DNA from: Cohnella caldifontis
GTDB lineage: Bacteria > Bacillota > Bacilli > Paenibacillales > Paenibacillaceae
Assembly (NCBI RefSeq): GCF_029360585.1
Contig: NZ_JAQZSJ010000007.1
Location: 1 to 64,000 of the forward strand
Length of the DNA: 64,000 bases
Direction: 5' to 3'
Shown: positions 36,017 through 44,251 of the stretch, piece after piece
Numbering within the stretch: position 1 is the first letter of the stretch
Layout of the letters: each line of letters starts with the position of its first letter
The notes under the pieces: model-generated
Databases searched by the model: none
Seen by the model: the letters and a program-made list of their open reading frames with translations, nothing else
Told to the model about the DNA's origin: nothing
Made by a program: the position numbers and the translations under genes

Positions 36017-36600
36017 GCTTCCGGCCTCCGCCGGAACACCTCGGCGCCGCGTTCGTATTCGACGTCGGCCGCCCCGAGCCTGGCATTGGCCGCCCGCGCG
36101 GCCGCGAAGAAGAAATCCGACAGCCGGTTCAAATACCGGCCCACCTCCGCCGGGCACGGAGCGGCCGCCGCCAAAGAAGTGACTCGCCGCTCCGCGCGGC
36201 GGCAAACCGTCCGGCAGACGTGCAGGAGGGCGGCGGGCTCGCTGCCTCCGGGCAAGATAAAGCGCCGGAGCGGCGGAGACGCCGCCTCGTACTCGTCGAT
36301 CCAGCGCTCCAGCCTTTCCGTCATGTCGGGCGAAACCTTCATTTTCTCCGGTTCGGGCGTTGCATAGGACAAGTCGGAGCCGCAGTCGAACAGCTCGTGC
36401 TGGATCCGGGTCAGGCGATCGGCGAAACCGCCCCACTTCCCGGCATCCTGCGCCGCCGCCCAAGCGGCGGCCTGGCCGACGAACGCGTTCAGTTCGTCGA
36501 TCGTTCCGTAAGCCTCGACCCGCGGATCGTCCTTCGCCACGCGTCCCCCTCCGATGACGGAGGTCCGTCCTTCATCCCCGGTGCGGGTATAGAGTTTCAT
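36013..36600 (-). CDS. Cob(I)alamin adenosyltransferase (PduO type)
   Basis: A 195-residue enzyme that transfers the adenosyl group of ATP to cob(I)alamin. PduO-type signatures are the N-terminal MKLYTRTGDEGRTSVIGG, VEAYGTIDELNAFVG, and the C-terminal CRTVCRRAERRV with LNRLSDFFFAAAR. The start has a strong AGGAGG. It is next to cobU, which suggests a small cobinamide/cobalamin salvage unit. An array of three 33-bp hairpin repeats lies between the two. The stop overlaps the RluA-type start. Confidence 0.93.
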   Translation of the reverse strand: MKLYTRTGDEGRTSVIGGGRVAKDDPRVEAYGTIDELNAFVGQAAAWAAAQDAGKWGGFADRLTRIQHELFDCGSDLSYATPEPEKMKVSPDMTERLERWIDEYEAASPPLRRFILPGGSEPAALLHVCRTVCRRAERRVTSLAAAAPCPAEVGRYLNRLSDFFFAAARAANARLGAADVEYERGAEVFRRRPEA

Positions 36601-36619
36601 GGTTGTTCCTCCTATAATC

Positions 36620-36710
36620 GGGAGTTTGACGGAGTCAAACTCTCTCTGCTTGGGGAGTTTGACGGAGTCAAACTCTCTCTGCTTGGGGAGTTTGACGGAG
36701 TCAGACTCTC
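36620..36710. repeat. 33-bp tandem hairpin array, three copies
   Basis: Units with GAGTTTGAC starting at 36622, 36655 and 36688 repeat at exactly 33 bp. Each is a perfect or near-perfect hairpin GAGTTTGAC-gga-GTCAAACTC with a three-base loop; the third copy has one change (GTCAGACTC). The cobU stop codon (36701-36703) lies inside the third copy. The array sits in the cobU to adenosyltransferase interval and also abuts the Shine-Dalgarno region of the latter. Confidence 0.93.
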
Positions 36711-37270
36711 CGGCCTTTCAATTCGGAAGCGAAGCCGGCCGTCAGCCGGTATACGGCGTGGCTCTCCCCGGCCAGACGCCGGACGGCCTCCGCCAGCTCC
36801 CCGGCATAACGCCGTTCCCAAGGGTCGTCCGCCAAGCCGGCGTACGGTTCCTCGCTCACGACGATTCGTTTGCCTTGATAAGCCAAAATCGCTTGCACGA
36901 CTCTTCGCAAGGGCGTATCGTCCCCATCTCCGGGCGTCCCCGGCCGTGCGCCTGCGATGCGGTCGCGCCGCAGCGCCGCGCGCAGCCACCCGGACAAGCT
37001 GTCGACGACCAACACCCGGCGATCCGCGCGGAATAGATTCGATTCAAGATTGATTCGGGTAATGACGGCGTCCAGCGTTTCGTCGGCCGTCCATTCTTTC
37101 CAGACGAAGCCGGTTGGGCCGGGTTCCGCTTCGGTTCGCGGCGGAGGACTCCCCTCTCCCGGAAACGCCGGACAGGACAAGCGGATCGCTTCTCTCCCGA
37201 GCGACTGCGCCCATTGCGCGGCATAAGCCGATTTTCCGCTACCGACGCCCCCAAGGATCAACAGCAGCAT
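36701..37270 (-). CDS. cobU: Adenosylcobinamide kinase / adenosylcobinamide-phosphate guanylyltransferase-like protein
   Basis: A 189-residue protein with the CobU P-loop at the very N-terminus (LLILGGVGSGKSAYAAQWA), the Walker B-like RRVLVVDSLSGWL, and the block RIVVSEEPYAGLADDPWERRYA that replaces the usual SNEVG motif. The kinase and guanylyltransferase activities attach GDP to cobinamide before cobalamin assembly. The altered motif makes the exact activity less sure. The ATG at 37270 is preceded by GGAGGG; an upstream ATG at 37303 overlaps it poorly. It leads the minus-strand run ending at 31401. Confidence 0.83.
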   Translation of the reverse strand: MLLLILGGVGSGKSAYAAQWAQSLGREAIRLSCPAFPGEGSPPPRTEAEPGPTGFVWKEWTADETLDAVITRINLESNLFRADRRVLVVDSLSGWLRAALRRDRIAGARPGTPGDGDDTPLRRVVQAILAYQGKRIVVSEEPYAGLADDPWERRYAGELAEAVRRLAGESHAVYRLTAGFASELKGRRV

Positions 37271-37492
37271 CCCCCGTCCCTCCTCCGACCCGACTATCAC
37301 CACTATAGCATATCGCCCGCGCCTTCATAAATTAGAAACCCTTGAAGACCCGGATAGCAGACCGTTTGGTGAAGGGAGAATTCCGTTCGGAGATGAGGAG
37401 CGGGACGAAAGCGGTTGTCCGTTCGCAAACCGGCATTCGGAGGAAAAGCCGGTAATGGAATGGAAACGCGGCGGCGGAGGCGGTACAAGAAT

Positions 37493-37524
37493 AAAAAAAA
37501 GCCCGGTGATCGAATTCACCGAGC
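37493..37524 (-). terminator. Intrinsic terminator after the Spo0E-like gene
   Basis: GCCCGGTGA (37501-37509) pairs with TCACCGAGC (37516-37524). On the minus strand eight T follow. The stem begins within the last codons of the Spo0E-like gene. Confidence 0.85.
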
Positions 37525-37791
37525 TTTCATATGTTTGACTTTCCATTGCATCATATATTCGTTGATTTTGACATCCAGTTGGCGGCTGATCAGGATGACC
37601 GGGTCCGCCGTGAACGACGCTTCCCTGAGAAACGTTTCGGCCATTCTTTGCCGGAGATCGTCGATATCGTCGGTCAACCGCGCTCCGGGCTTCGGCCGTG
37701 CAAGCTTGTCGTCCATCCGATGGGGATTGAAGACGGCATGGGCATCGGACTGGAGAGCCGGGGCATTCTCGCAACGTTCTGCCGCGTCCAT
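37516..37791 (-). CDS. Spo0E-family aspartyl-phosphate phosphatase
   Basis: A 91-residue protein with the Spo0E signature ISRQLDVKINEYM (SxxLDxxIxxY) near the C-terminus, preceded by a helix with LRQRMAETFL. Such proteins remove phosphate from Spo0A and delay sporulation. The first 35 residues are not family-conserved, so the protein is somewhat longer than the usual 50-85. The ATG at 37791 follows AAGGGAG closely; the frame is open further upstream. It stands alone with a strong terminator. Confidence 0.82.
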   Translation of the reverse strand: MDAAERCENAPALQSDAHAVFNPHRMDDKLARPKPGARLTDDIDDLRQRMAETFLREASFTADPVILISRQLDVKINEYMMQWKVKHMKAR

Positions 37792-37897
37792 GTTCTCTCT
37801 CCCTTCTATTCTGCCATACTTCCGAAAAAGATGAAAACCATGGTAATTATAGCAGTCTATTTGCGATTTCACAACAATATTCGATAGATTCCCCGGT

Positions 37898-39124
37898 TTA
37901 TTTGATCTTGTTCAAAAAATTGCCAATTCTTTCGAGCGCCTCGTTCAACTGAGAAACGGAGGTGGCGTAGCAGCAGCGGAGGAACCCTTCCCCGCCTTTG
38001 CCGAACACGTGGCCGGGAACCGCCGCGACTTTCGCTTCCAGCACCAAGCGTTGGGCGAATTCTTCCGAGCTCATGCCGGTCGATTGGATGGATGGAAACG
38101 CGTAGAACGCTCCCTGCGGCTCATGGCAAGGCAGGCCAATCTGCCGGAAACCCTGTACGACCAGCCTTCTGCGCTGATTGTAAGACTCGATCATCCGGTC
38201 CTTCTCTTCCAGTCCCGTCGGGCTCAGCGATTCCAAAGCGGCGACCTGCGCCATGATCGGCGCGCACATGATCGTATATTGATGGATTTTCAGCATGGCG
38301 GAGATCAAGTCGGGATGCCCGCACACGTATCCCATCCGCCATCCGGTCATGGCGAAAGCTTTGGAAAATCCGCTGACCAGAATGGTCCGGTCCTTCATGC
38401 CGGGCAGCGACGCAAAGCTGACGTGTTTGGAGCCGTACGTCAACTCGGCGTAGATTTCGTCCGTAATGACGATCAAATCGTGCTCCCGCACCAGCTTGGC
38501 GATCGGCAGCATATCCTCGTAGGTCATGATGCCGCCCGTCGGATTGCTGGGATAGCAGAGAACGAGCACTTTGGAACGGGGCGTAATGGCGGCGCGCAAG
38601 TTTTCGGCCGTCAGTTTGAACTGGTCTTTGGCGAACGTCTCGATGCCGACCGGAACGCCGCCGGTCAGCGCGGTGATCGGGCCGTACGGAAGGTAGGTCG
38701 GCTCGGGAACGAGGACTTCGTCTCCCGGCTCCAGCAATGCCCGCAGCGCCAGGTCGATGCCTTCGCTGCCGCCCACGGTCACGACGATTTCCTTGGCCGG
38801 ATCGTAGTCCAACTGGAATTGGCTGTTCAGGTAGCCGGCAATCGCATCCCGAAGCTCCGGCATTCCGGCGTTGGCGGTATATTGGGTCCTCCCTTTTTCC
38901 AGGGAGTACACGGCCGCGTCCCGCACTCTCCACGGCGTAACGAAATCAGGCTCCCCGACGCCCAGGGAAATGATGTCCTTATCCTTGCTGTTGCTCACCA
39001 AATCGAAAAAACGCCGGATTCCCGAAGGAGGAATGGCCCGGACTTTGGAGGACAAAAACCGCTCGACTCCCGAGTTTTCCGGGATTTCGACGGCGGTCTG
39101 CGACATTTCCTTATCTCTGATCAT
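37898..39124 (-). CDS. alaT: PLP-dependent aminotransferase (AlaT-like)
   Basis: A 408-residue class I aminotransferase. Marks are ISLGVGEPDFVTP, YTANAGMPELRDAIA, VTVGGSEGIDLALRAL, LCYPSNPTGGIMT, ITDEIYAELTYG, the PLP lysine in LVSGFSKAFAMTGWRMGYVCG and the final RCCYATS. With an Lrp-type gene directly upstream it matches the Bacillus alaR-alaT pair, where AlaT makes alanine. The ATG at 39124 has AAAGGA nine bases upstream; a GTG six bases earlier is too close to it. Downstream it is separated from the convergently unrelated Spo0E-like gene by about 100 bp. Confidence 0.9.
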   Translation of the reverse strand: MIRDKEMSQTAVEIPENSGVERFLSSKVRAIPPSGIRRFFDLVSNSKDKDIISLGVGEPDFVTPWRVRDAAVYSLEKGRTQYTANAGMPELRDAIAGYLNSQFQLDYDPAKEIVVTVGGSEGIDLALRALLEPGDEVLVPEPTYLPYGPITALTGGVPVGIETFAKDQFKLTAENLRAAITPRSKVLVLCYPSNPTGGIMTYEDMLPIAKLVREHDLIVITDEIYAELTYGSKHVSFASLPGMKDRTILVSGFSKAFAMTGWRMGYVCGHPDLISAMLKIHQYTIMCAPIMAQVAALESLSPTGLEEKDRMIESYNQRRRLVVQGFRQIGLPCHEPQGAFYAFPSIQSTGMSSEEFAQRLVLEAKVAAVPGHVFGKGGEGFLRCCYATSVSQLNEALERIGNFLNKIK

Positions 39125-39160
39125 GGACACCGATCCTTTGCGCTTAGCGGACGGTTATGC

Positions 39161-39652
39161 TTACGGGGACACCAACAATCGACCGTCGTCCTCGAATTCC
39201 TCGAAAATGATGCCGTCCTGCTTGTATTTTTTCAAAATGAAGAACGTTTTCGTCGAAATGACGGAGTCGATGGTCGCCAGCTTGTTGGAGACGAAGGAAG
39301 CGACTTCCTTCAGGTTTTTGCCCTCGATCTCCACGCACAGATCGTATGCGCCGGACATCAGGTAGACGGATTTCACTTCCGGATACAGGAAGATGCGCTC
39401 CGCGATGCTCTCGAAGCCGCGTCCCCGCTCCGGGGTGCACTCCACCTCGATCATCGCCGTGACCTTCTCGTCGTCCACCTTGCTCCAGTTCACGACCGCC
39501 GCGTACTTCACGATGACGTGGTCCCGTTCCAGCTCGTCGATCGCCGCCGCCACTTCCGCCTCCGTAGAACCCAGCATGGTGGCGATGGTCGCCGCGGACA
39601 AGCGCGCGTCTTCCTTGAGCAGGTCCAGGATGCTTAACTTCAGTTGATTCAT
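39161..39652 (-). CDS. alaR: Lrp/AsnC-family transcriptional regulator (AlaR-like)
   Basis: A 163-residue feast/famine regulator. An N-terminal HTH (LKLSILDLLKEDARLSAATI and following) is joined to an effector-binding RAM domain (TAMIEVECTPERGRGFESIA, VYLMSGAYDLCVEIEG). The last 20 residues (KQDGIIFEEFEDDGRLLVSP) match the extended tail of Bacillus AlaR/YugG. GAGGG lies six bases before the ATG. It precedes alaT by 36 bp and probably controls the operon in response to alanine. Confidence 0.9.
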   Translation of the reverse strand: MNQLKLSILDLLKEDARLSAATIATMLGSTEAEVAAAIDELERDHVIVKYAAVVNWSKVDDEKVTAMIEVECTPERGRGFESIAERIFLYPEVKSVYLMSGAYDLCVEIEGKNLKEVASFVSNKLATIDSVISTKTFFILKKYKQDGIIFEEFEDDGRLLVSP

Positions 39653-39739
39653 CGCGATCCCTCTTTTGTCTAAGATCCGGTTCCCCCGGCATCCGGCGAA
39701 ACGTTTCGGACTGTTCTTAAGATTACTCTTCATATTACA

Positions 39740-40279
39740 TCAAAAACAGGCTCGGTGGGAAGACGGAAAACCGTTTGGGGCAAGCGGAGCCATTGGAAAA
39801 TGACGGGAGCCCCTCGGCCGGAGAATGGCTGCGTTTGGCATCGCATCGTTCGTATCTCTTTTCCAGCCATTGCGTAGCGCGCCCGTCACGAGCAGCGAAA
39901 CGGGCATGCTGAGCGCGAGGCCGAAGACGATGGTCAGCGCCGGGTCAGCGGAAAATACGCCAGCGTAACGCAATAATTGCCTCCACGGCCTTGGCCGTTC
40001 CACGATATCGTCGTAACCGATCCGGATGACGATCCAACCGTCGTTGACCAGATGCATGTGACGGATCCGTTCATCGCAGAATTCCAGGAAGTCCCTCACC
40101 TCGTATTCGGGATGCAAGTACTCAAGGTTGCCGAATACCGGAATCCAAATTTTTCTCTGCATCTCTTTCTCCGCATGTGCGTGCCCGGCCTCCAGACGGC
40201 GTTTGCGTTCTCCCTTCCTGCGTGCGAGATGGCTGTCCAGCCATTTTCGGTGCTCCTGTTCGAATCGGTCCATGCTCAT
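39740..40279 (-). CDS. Probable internally deleted relative of the nuclease-like/winged-helix protein
   Basis: A 179-residue frame whose N-terminus (RRKGERKRRLEAGHAHAEK, then YLHPEYEV) aligns with the first 50 residues of the gene at 18998 (KGQRLEAL, GEKLL, LEYEM). It then jumps from YEVRDF directly to LEFCDERIRHMHLVNDGW, which corresponds to DFEQTRIQTMAVHGI there. About 30 residues that would hold the nuclease Asp and Glu are missing. The C-terminal 70 residues show only a faint winged-helix pattern (GLALSMPVSLLVTGALRNGW). I regard it as a decaying copy. AGGGG lies six bases before the ATG. Hairpin array 40426-40612 lies just upstream. Confidence 0.55.
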   Translation of the reverse strand: MSMDRFEQEHRKWLDSHLARRKGERKRRLEAGHAHAEKEMQRKIWIPVFGNLEYLHPEYEVRDFLEFCDERIRHMHLVNDGWIVIRIGYDDIVERPRPWRQLLRYAGVFSADPALTIVFGLALSMPVSLLVTGALRNGWKRDTNDAMPNAAILRPRGSRHFPMAPLAPNGFPSSHRACF

Positions 40280-40425
40280 CTTGATCCCCTCTTGACGACC
40301 GGCAAAACAAAACGCCGCCATTCCGGACTCTCGTCCGAAATCGGCGGCGCATGCTTTGCGTCGGAATATGAATTTATAGACATACTATGCCGTTTTTGTC
40401 GGCGGTTCAAGAGGGTGCGATATAA

Positions 40426-40612
40426 AATTATTGCGTTTGGGCAATAATTCCGCCGCTGATCCGTTCGCTCGATCGGAATTATTGCGTTTGAGCAATCATT
40501 CGGGGGTCTGCGCGAGTAAGAGTGTACATTTCCCCCATTTTATTGCCTAAAAGCAATAAAATCGCTCCGATGAGGCGTTAGTTGGCCAAATTATTGCTTT
40601 AAAGCAATAATT
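40426..40612. repeat. Hairpin repeat array with ATTATTGC stems, four copies
   Basis: Hairpins start at 40426, 40477, 40538 and 40589 (spacings 51, 61, 51). Each is AATTATTGC or TTTTATTGC, a six-base loop, and the complement GCAATAATT or GCAATAAAA; copy 2 has one mismatch. The loop length is constant while loop and spacer sequences differ. The array fills most of the 380-bp gap between the damaged nuclease-like gene and the zinc-ribbon gene; another small hairpin (CCGCCATTCCGGAC type) lies at about 40312-40350. Confidence 0.9.
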
Positions 40613-40658
40613 CAAAAGCGGCGTGGAAAGAGGCCGGAGTTTCCGGGGTTTCCCTCGC

Positions 40659-41192
40659 CTACAGACGGCCGCCGCCGCGAAGATTCGCCCGGCTCAGCCG
40701 GACTTCCATGTCGCGGCGGTCCGACTCGGACAGCACGTGCTGGACGTTGAAGCAAGAAGGGCACACGTACACGGTCAGCGAGAACGGGGCTTTCAGCACC
40801 GGGCCCCCGAGCATCTCATGCTCGAGCGGCCGAAACGACTCCGGCGACACGATCCGCTCGCCCGCCTCCAGCATGTACTCCCGGCACATCGGACATTCCG
40901 GGGCGGCTTCCTGGTCATCCATCAGCCGCTCGACCGTTTCTTCGAATTGAAGGAGCGTCTCGTTCTTCTCCCTCAAGTCGCGATCCTCCATCCAAGACAG
41001 CCCTTCCTCGCCGCCTGCCGGGACCTCGCCCTCTTCCTCTGCTTCTTCCTCTTCATCCGGATCGTCCAATCCGATCGTCAGCGTCCGGTAGCCGTCCAAT
41101 TCATTTTCGCATATCGGACAATATTTTTCCGGCTCGGCGCCTTCCTCTTGGGGAATCTCGTTCTGACACCATAGACACACGACAACGGCCAT
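40659..41192 (-). CDS. Zinc-ribbon protein of unknown function
   Basis: A 177-residue soluble, acidic protein. Four CxxC pairs are visible: CLWC (6-9), CPIC (25-28), CPMC in the middle and CPSC near the end, consistent with two zinc ribbons. Between them lies a Glu-rich stretch (DDPDEEEEAEEEGEV). I do not recognise a family name. The ATG follows GGGAGGGAGG. It is upstream of nothing on its own strand except the repeat array, and downstream of the 27-residue peptide gene and the DUF350 gene. Confidence 0.75.
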   Translation of the reverse strand: MAVVVCLWCQNEIPQEEGAEPEKYCPICENELDGYRTLTIGLDDPDEEEEAEEEGEVPAGGEEGLSWMEDRDLREKNETLLQFEETVERLMDDQEAAPECPMCREYMLEAGERIVSPESFRPLEHEMLGGPVLKAPFSLTVYVCPSCFNVQHVLSESDRRDMEVRLSRANLRGGGRL

Positions 41193-41228
41193 TTCCGTGC
41201 CTCCCTCCCGTTGCTTCGATTCAGCTTC

Positions 41229-41312
41229 TTATCCTGCGTTCCATAAATACACGACGCCCAAAACGATGAACAATACCGCAACCGCGAACAACGTGCCCCA
41301 CAAATACTTCAT
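41229..41312 (-). CDS. 27-residue single-helix membrane peptide
   Basis: A short gene with ATG at 41312 and TAA at 41229-41231, encoding MKYLWGTLFAVAVLF followed by IVLGVVYLWNAG. Nearly the whole peptide is one transmembrane helix. GGAGG lies about eight bases upstream of the ATG. It starts 16 bp after the stop of the DUF350 membrane protein gene, so the two are probably one operon and may interact. Its length hides it from ordinary gene finding. Whether it is translated is untested. Confidence 0.6.
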   Translation of the reverse strand: MKYLWGTLFAVAVLFIVLGVVYLWNAG

Positions 41313-41328
41313 CCGGTCTTCCTCCGAT

Positions 41329-41748
41329 TCACATCACCGCAGCGCCGACCACGTAGGAGAGCGAGACGGACAGGATCATGGCCAGCAGGCCGACGGCCCG
41401 GTTGTCCTTCGCGATTTCCTCGTCGATCCGGAACACCGGGGTCAAAAACTCGAACAGAAAATAGGCGGCCAGCAGCAGCACGAAACCGACGGCGGCCCAA
41501 AGCAGGCTTTCGTAAATCGAATCGTTGGCGAGGATCGAGAAACGGAAAATGTTGCAGATTCCGAAAATTTTCCCGCCGGTGGCCATGGCGGCCGCCACGT
41601 TTCCCTTGCGGATTTCTTCCCAACCATTATACCGGGTCACCCGCTCGAACACGCTCAGAAACACGAGCAGCGCCAGGACGCCCACCGAAAAATAAGCCAG
41701 GACGGACGCCAGCGGATACCGCATCATCGAATCGACCAAGCCCTGCAT
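41329..41748 (-). CDS. DUF350 family membrane protein
   Basis: A 139-residue protein with four hydrophobic helices, recognised as DUF350 (YjfL-like): the segment NVAAAMATGGKIFGICNIFR and the final LAMILSVSLSYVVGAAVM fit the family. Function is unknown. The ATG follows GGAGGGG by six bases. It lies 13 bp downstream of mutS2 and upstream of the 27-residue peptide. Confidence 0.8.
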   Translation of the reverse strand: MQGLVDSMMRYPLASVLAYFSVGVLALLVFLSVFERVTRYNGWEEIRKGNVAAAMATGGKIFGICNIFRFSILANDSIYESLLWAAVGFVLLLAAYFLFEFLTPVFRIDEEIAKDNRAVGLLAMILSVSLSYVVGAAVM

Positions 41749-41761
41749 GGGATCCCCTCCG

Positions 41762-44125
41762 TCAGCGGAGTTCGGCGACCGTTACGCCCGCACCGCCCTC
41801 TCCGTAATTGCCGAGCCGGTAGCTTTTCACGTGCTTGTGCCTCCGCAGGAAATCCTGCACGCCGGCGCGCAGGGCGCCCGTGCCTTTCCCGTGGATGAGG
41901 TAAACCTGGCCCAGGTTGGCCAGGAACGCTTCGTCGAGGAACCGGTCGACTTCCAGAATGGCCTCGTCCAGCGTAGCTCCCCGCAAATCCAGTTCCGTCC
42001 GAAGGTTCTCGTCCCTCGTACGCTTTACGGAAGGCGCGGTTTGCACCTGCGGCTTGGCTGCCGCTTGCTTTTTGACGGGCTCCAGGTCGGCCAGCGCGAC
42101 TTTCATTTTCAAAATGCCGAGCTGCACCAAGGCTTCCCCGCCCCCGGACAACTCGACGACATGCCCTTTCTGACCGCCGAGCGATAACACTTTGACCTCG
42201 TCGCCGGGTTCGATCTTGGCCGCCTTTCCTCCGCCCGAAGGGCGGGGACGCGCCGCCGCGGCCGGAACCGCGTCGTCCAGCCGCCGGCGGGCCTCGATCA
42301 GCTTATGCTCCTTGACGGAAGCGCCTTCCTCCAACGCCATCCGGCGAAGATCGGCGATGATCTCCTCGGCTTCGCGCCGCGCTTTGGACACGGCGGCCCG
42401 GGCTTCCTCCCGCGCTTCGTCCAGCAGCTTGGCCTTCTGCTCCTGGAACTTGCGGCGCTCGTCTTCGATCTGCTGCCGAAGCTTCTCCACCTCGGCGCGC
42501 AGCCGTTCGGCGGTCGCGCGCTCGGATTCCGCCCGCCGGCGGTCTTGCTCGAGCGAGGCGATCATCGTGTCGACTTTCAGCTCGTCCTCGCTGACTTCGC
42601 CGCGGGCATGCTCGATAATGCTGCGCGGAAGGCCCAACCGTTCGGCGATGGCGAACGCGTTGCTTCGCCCGGGAACGCCGACGAGCAGCCGGTACGTCGG
42701 CCGCAGCGTCGCCGCGTCGAACTCCATGCTGGCGTTGACGAGTCCCTGACGGTTGTACGCGTAGGCTTTCAGCTCGCTGTAGTGCGTCGTCGCGACGATC
42801 CGGCAGCCGATCCGGTGCAGGTGCTCGAGAATCGCGATCGCGAGCGCCGAGCCTTCGGCCGGATCCGTTCCGGCGCCGAGCTCGTCGAGCAGCACGAGGC
42901 TGCGGGACGTCACCTGGCCCAGGATGGAGATCAGATTCGTCATATGGCTCGAGAACGTGCTCAAATTTTGTTCGATGCTCTGTTCGTCCCCGATGTCGGC
43001 ATAAATCCCGTCGAACACGCAGAGCGTGCTGCCTTCCGCGGCGGTGACGAACAGCCCGGACATGGCCATCAGGCTGAGCAGGCCGATCGTTTTGAGCGAC
43101 ACCGTTTTGCCGCCCGTATTCGGACCCGTCACGATGATCGCGGAGTAAACGTTTCCCATCTCGACGTCGATCGGCACGACCTGCTTCGGGTCGATAAGCG
43201 GATGCCGCGCCCGCCGCAGATCGAGCCTGCCCTCGTCGTTCATCGACGGCAACGTCGCGAAGTCGGATGCCGCCAAGGCCGCTTTGGCAAAAATAAAGTC
43301 GAGCAAGCCCAGCGTTTCCGTATCTCCGATCAGAAGGTCGGCTTTCTGCCCCGTCAGCTCGCTGAGCTTGCGCAGCACCCGCTCGATTTCCTTCTGCTCG
43401 TTCAGCTTGAGCTCCCGGAGCTTATTATTGAGCTGCACCACGGCTTCCGGCTCGATGAACAGCGTAGCCCCGCTGCCGGACTGGTCGTGCACGATGCCGC
43501 CGAAATGCCCGCGGTATTCCTGCTTAACGGGGATCACGTAACGATCGCCGCGGATGGTGATGAGCGCCTCCTGCAGCATTTTCTGCACGGAGGAGGATCG
43601 GATCATGCTCTCGAGCTTCTCGCGGGCGCGTCCCTCGCTCACCCGGATATCCCGGCGAACGGAAGCCAGTTCCGGACTGGCCGCGTCCAGGACGTCGCCT
43701 TGATCGTCGATGCATCGGCGGATTTCGTCCTCGAGCGGCTTGCAATCCGTCAGAGGTTCGCAAAAATCCTCGAGCAGCGGAATTTCGGCTTCTTCCGAGA
43801 CCGAAGCGACGTATCGCTTCAGCTTCCGGATCCCGGCGATGAGCTGCGCGATATCGTACAGCTCGCTGGGCTGCAGCACGCCCCCCAGCTTGGCCCGGGT
43901 CAGGGACGGCCGGACGTCCGTAATGCCGCCGAACGGCGCGGAGCCTTTCAACGCCGACGCCCGCGACGCTTCATCCGTCTCCCGAAGCAGCCTCTGCGCT
44001 TCCCGCAAGTCGCGGGTCGGCCGAAGCCGTTCCGCATGCTCCTTGCCGATCGAGGTGGCGCAGGCGGCCGCCAGGCGGCGGACGATTTTATCGTATTCCA
44101 ATGTATGGAGCGCCTTGTCGTTCAC
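41762..44125 (-). CDS. mutS2: MutS2 family ATPase/endonuclease
   Basis: A 787-residue protein of the MutS2 type, which splits or rescues collided ribosomes and has a role in recombination control. It lacks the mismatch-binding domain of MutS. Visible elements are the core domains, Walker A (IVTGPNTGGKTVSLKT, about 335), Walker B (LVLLDELGAGTDPAEGSAL), the long coiled coil rich in Glu/Arg (about 520-620), and the C-terminal Smr nuclease domain (LDLRGATLDEAILEVDRFLD, YLIHGKGTGALR). A GTG at 44125 fits the usual start (VNDKALHTLEYDKI); a GTG at 44140 is possible but has no spacer from its GAGGA. Confidence 0.95.
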   Translation of the reverse strand: MNDKALHTLEYDKIVRRLAAACATSIGKEHAERLRPTRDLREAQRLLRETDEASRASALKGSAPFGGITDVRPSLTRAKLGGVLQPSELYDIAQLIAGIRKLKRYVASVSEEAEIPLLEDFCEPLTDCKPLEDEIRRCIDDQGDVLDAASPELASVRRDIRVSEGRAREKLESMIRSSSVQKMLQEALITIRGDRYVIPVKQEYRGHFGGIVHDQSGSGATLFIEPEAVVQLNNKLRELKLNEQKEIERVLRKLSELTGQKADLLIGDTETLGLLDFIFAKAALAASDFATLPSMNDEGRLDLRRARHPLIDPKQVVPIDVEMGNVYSAIIVTGPNTGGKTVSLKTIGLLSLMAMSGLFVTAAEGSTLCVFDGIYADIGDEQSIEQNLSTFSSHMTNLISILGQVTSRSLVLLDELGAGTDPAEGSALAIAILEHLHRIGCRIVATTHYSELKAYAYNRQGLVNASMEFDAATLRPTYRLLVGVPGRSNAFAIAERLGLPRSIIEHARGEVSEDELKVDTMIASLEQDRRRAESERATAERLRAEVEKLRQQIEDERRKFQEQKAKLLDEAREEARAAVSKARREAEEIIADLRRMALEEGASVKEHKLIEARRRLDDAVPAAAARPRPSGGGKAAKIEPGDEVKVLSLGGQKGHVVELSGGGEALVQLGILKMKVALADLEPVKKQAAAKPQVQTAPSVKRTRDENLRTELDLRGATLDEAILEVDRFLDEAFLANLGQVYLIHGKGTGALRAGVQDFLRRHKHVKSYRLGNYGEGGAGVTVAELR

Positions 44126-44251
44126 GGCGTGATTTTCCACTCCTCTCGCCCCTTATTATAGCCGAACCGTCCGATCTTGCGAAACCTTCCGCTCATAGGG
44201 AAGCGAAGAAAGGATACACTAAGCTTATCTCTCGCGAAGGAGGCAGCAGTC

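Noticed and set aside
35039..36463. Longer start for the RluA-type synthase
   Set aside because: The upstream extension overlaps the adenosyltransferase gene on the same strand in another frame; the GTG at 36016 has GGAGG and the usual overlap.
19666..40612. CRISPR arrays as an explanation of the regularly spaced repeats
   Set aside because: The intervening sequences are themselves repeated or short, units are hairpins rather than repeat-plus-unique-spacer, and no cas genes are present.
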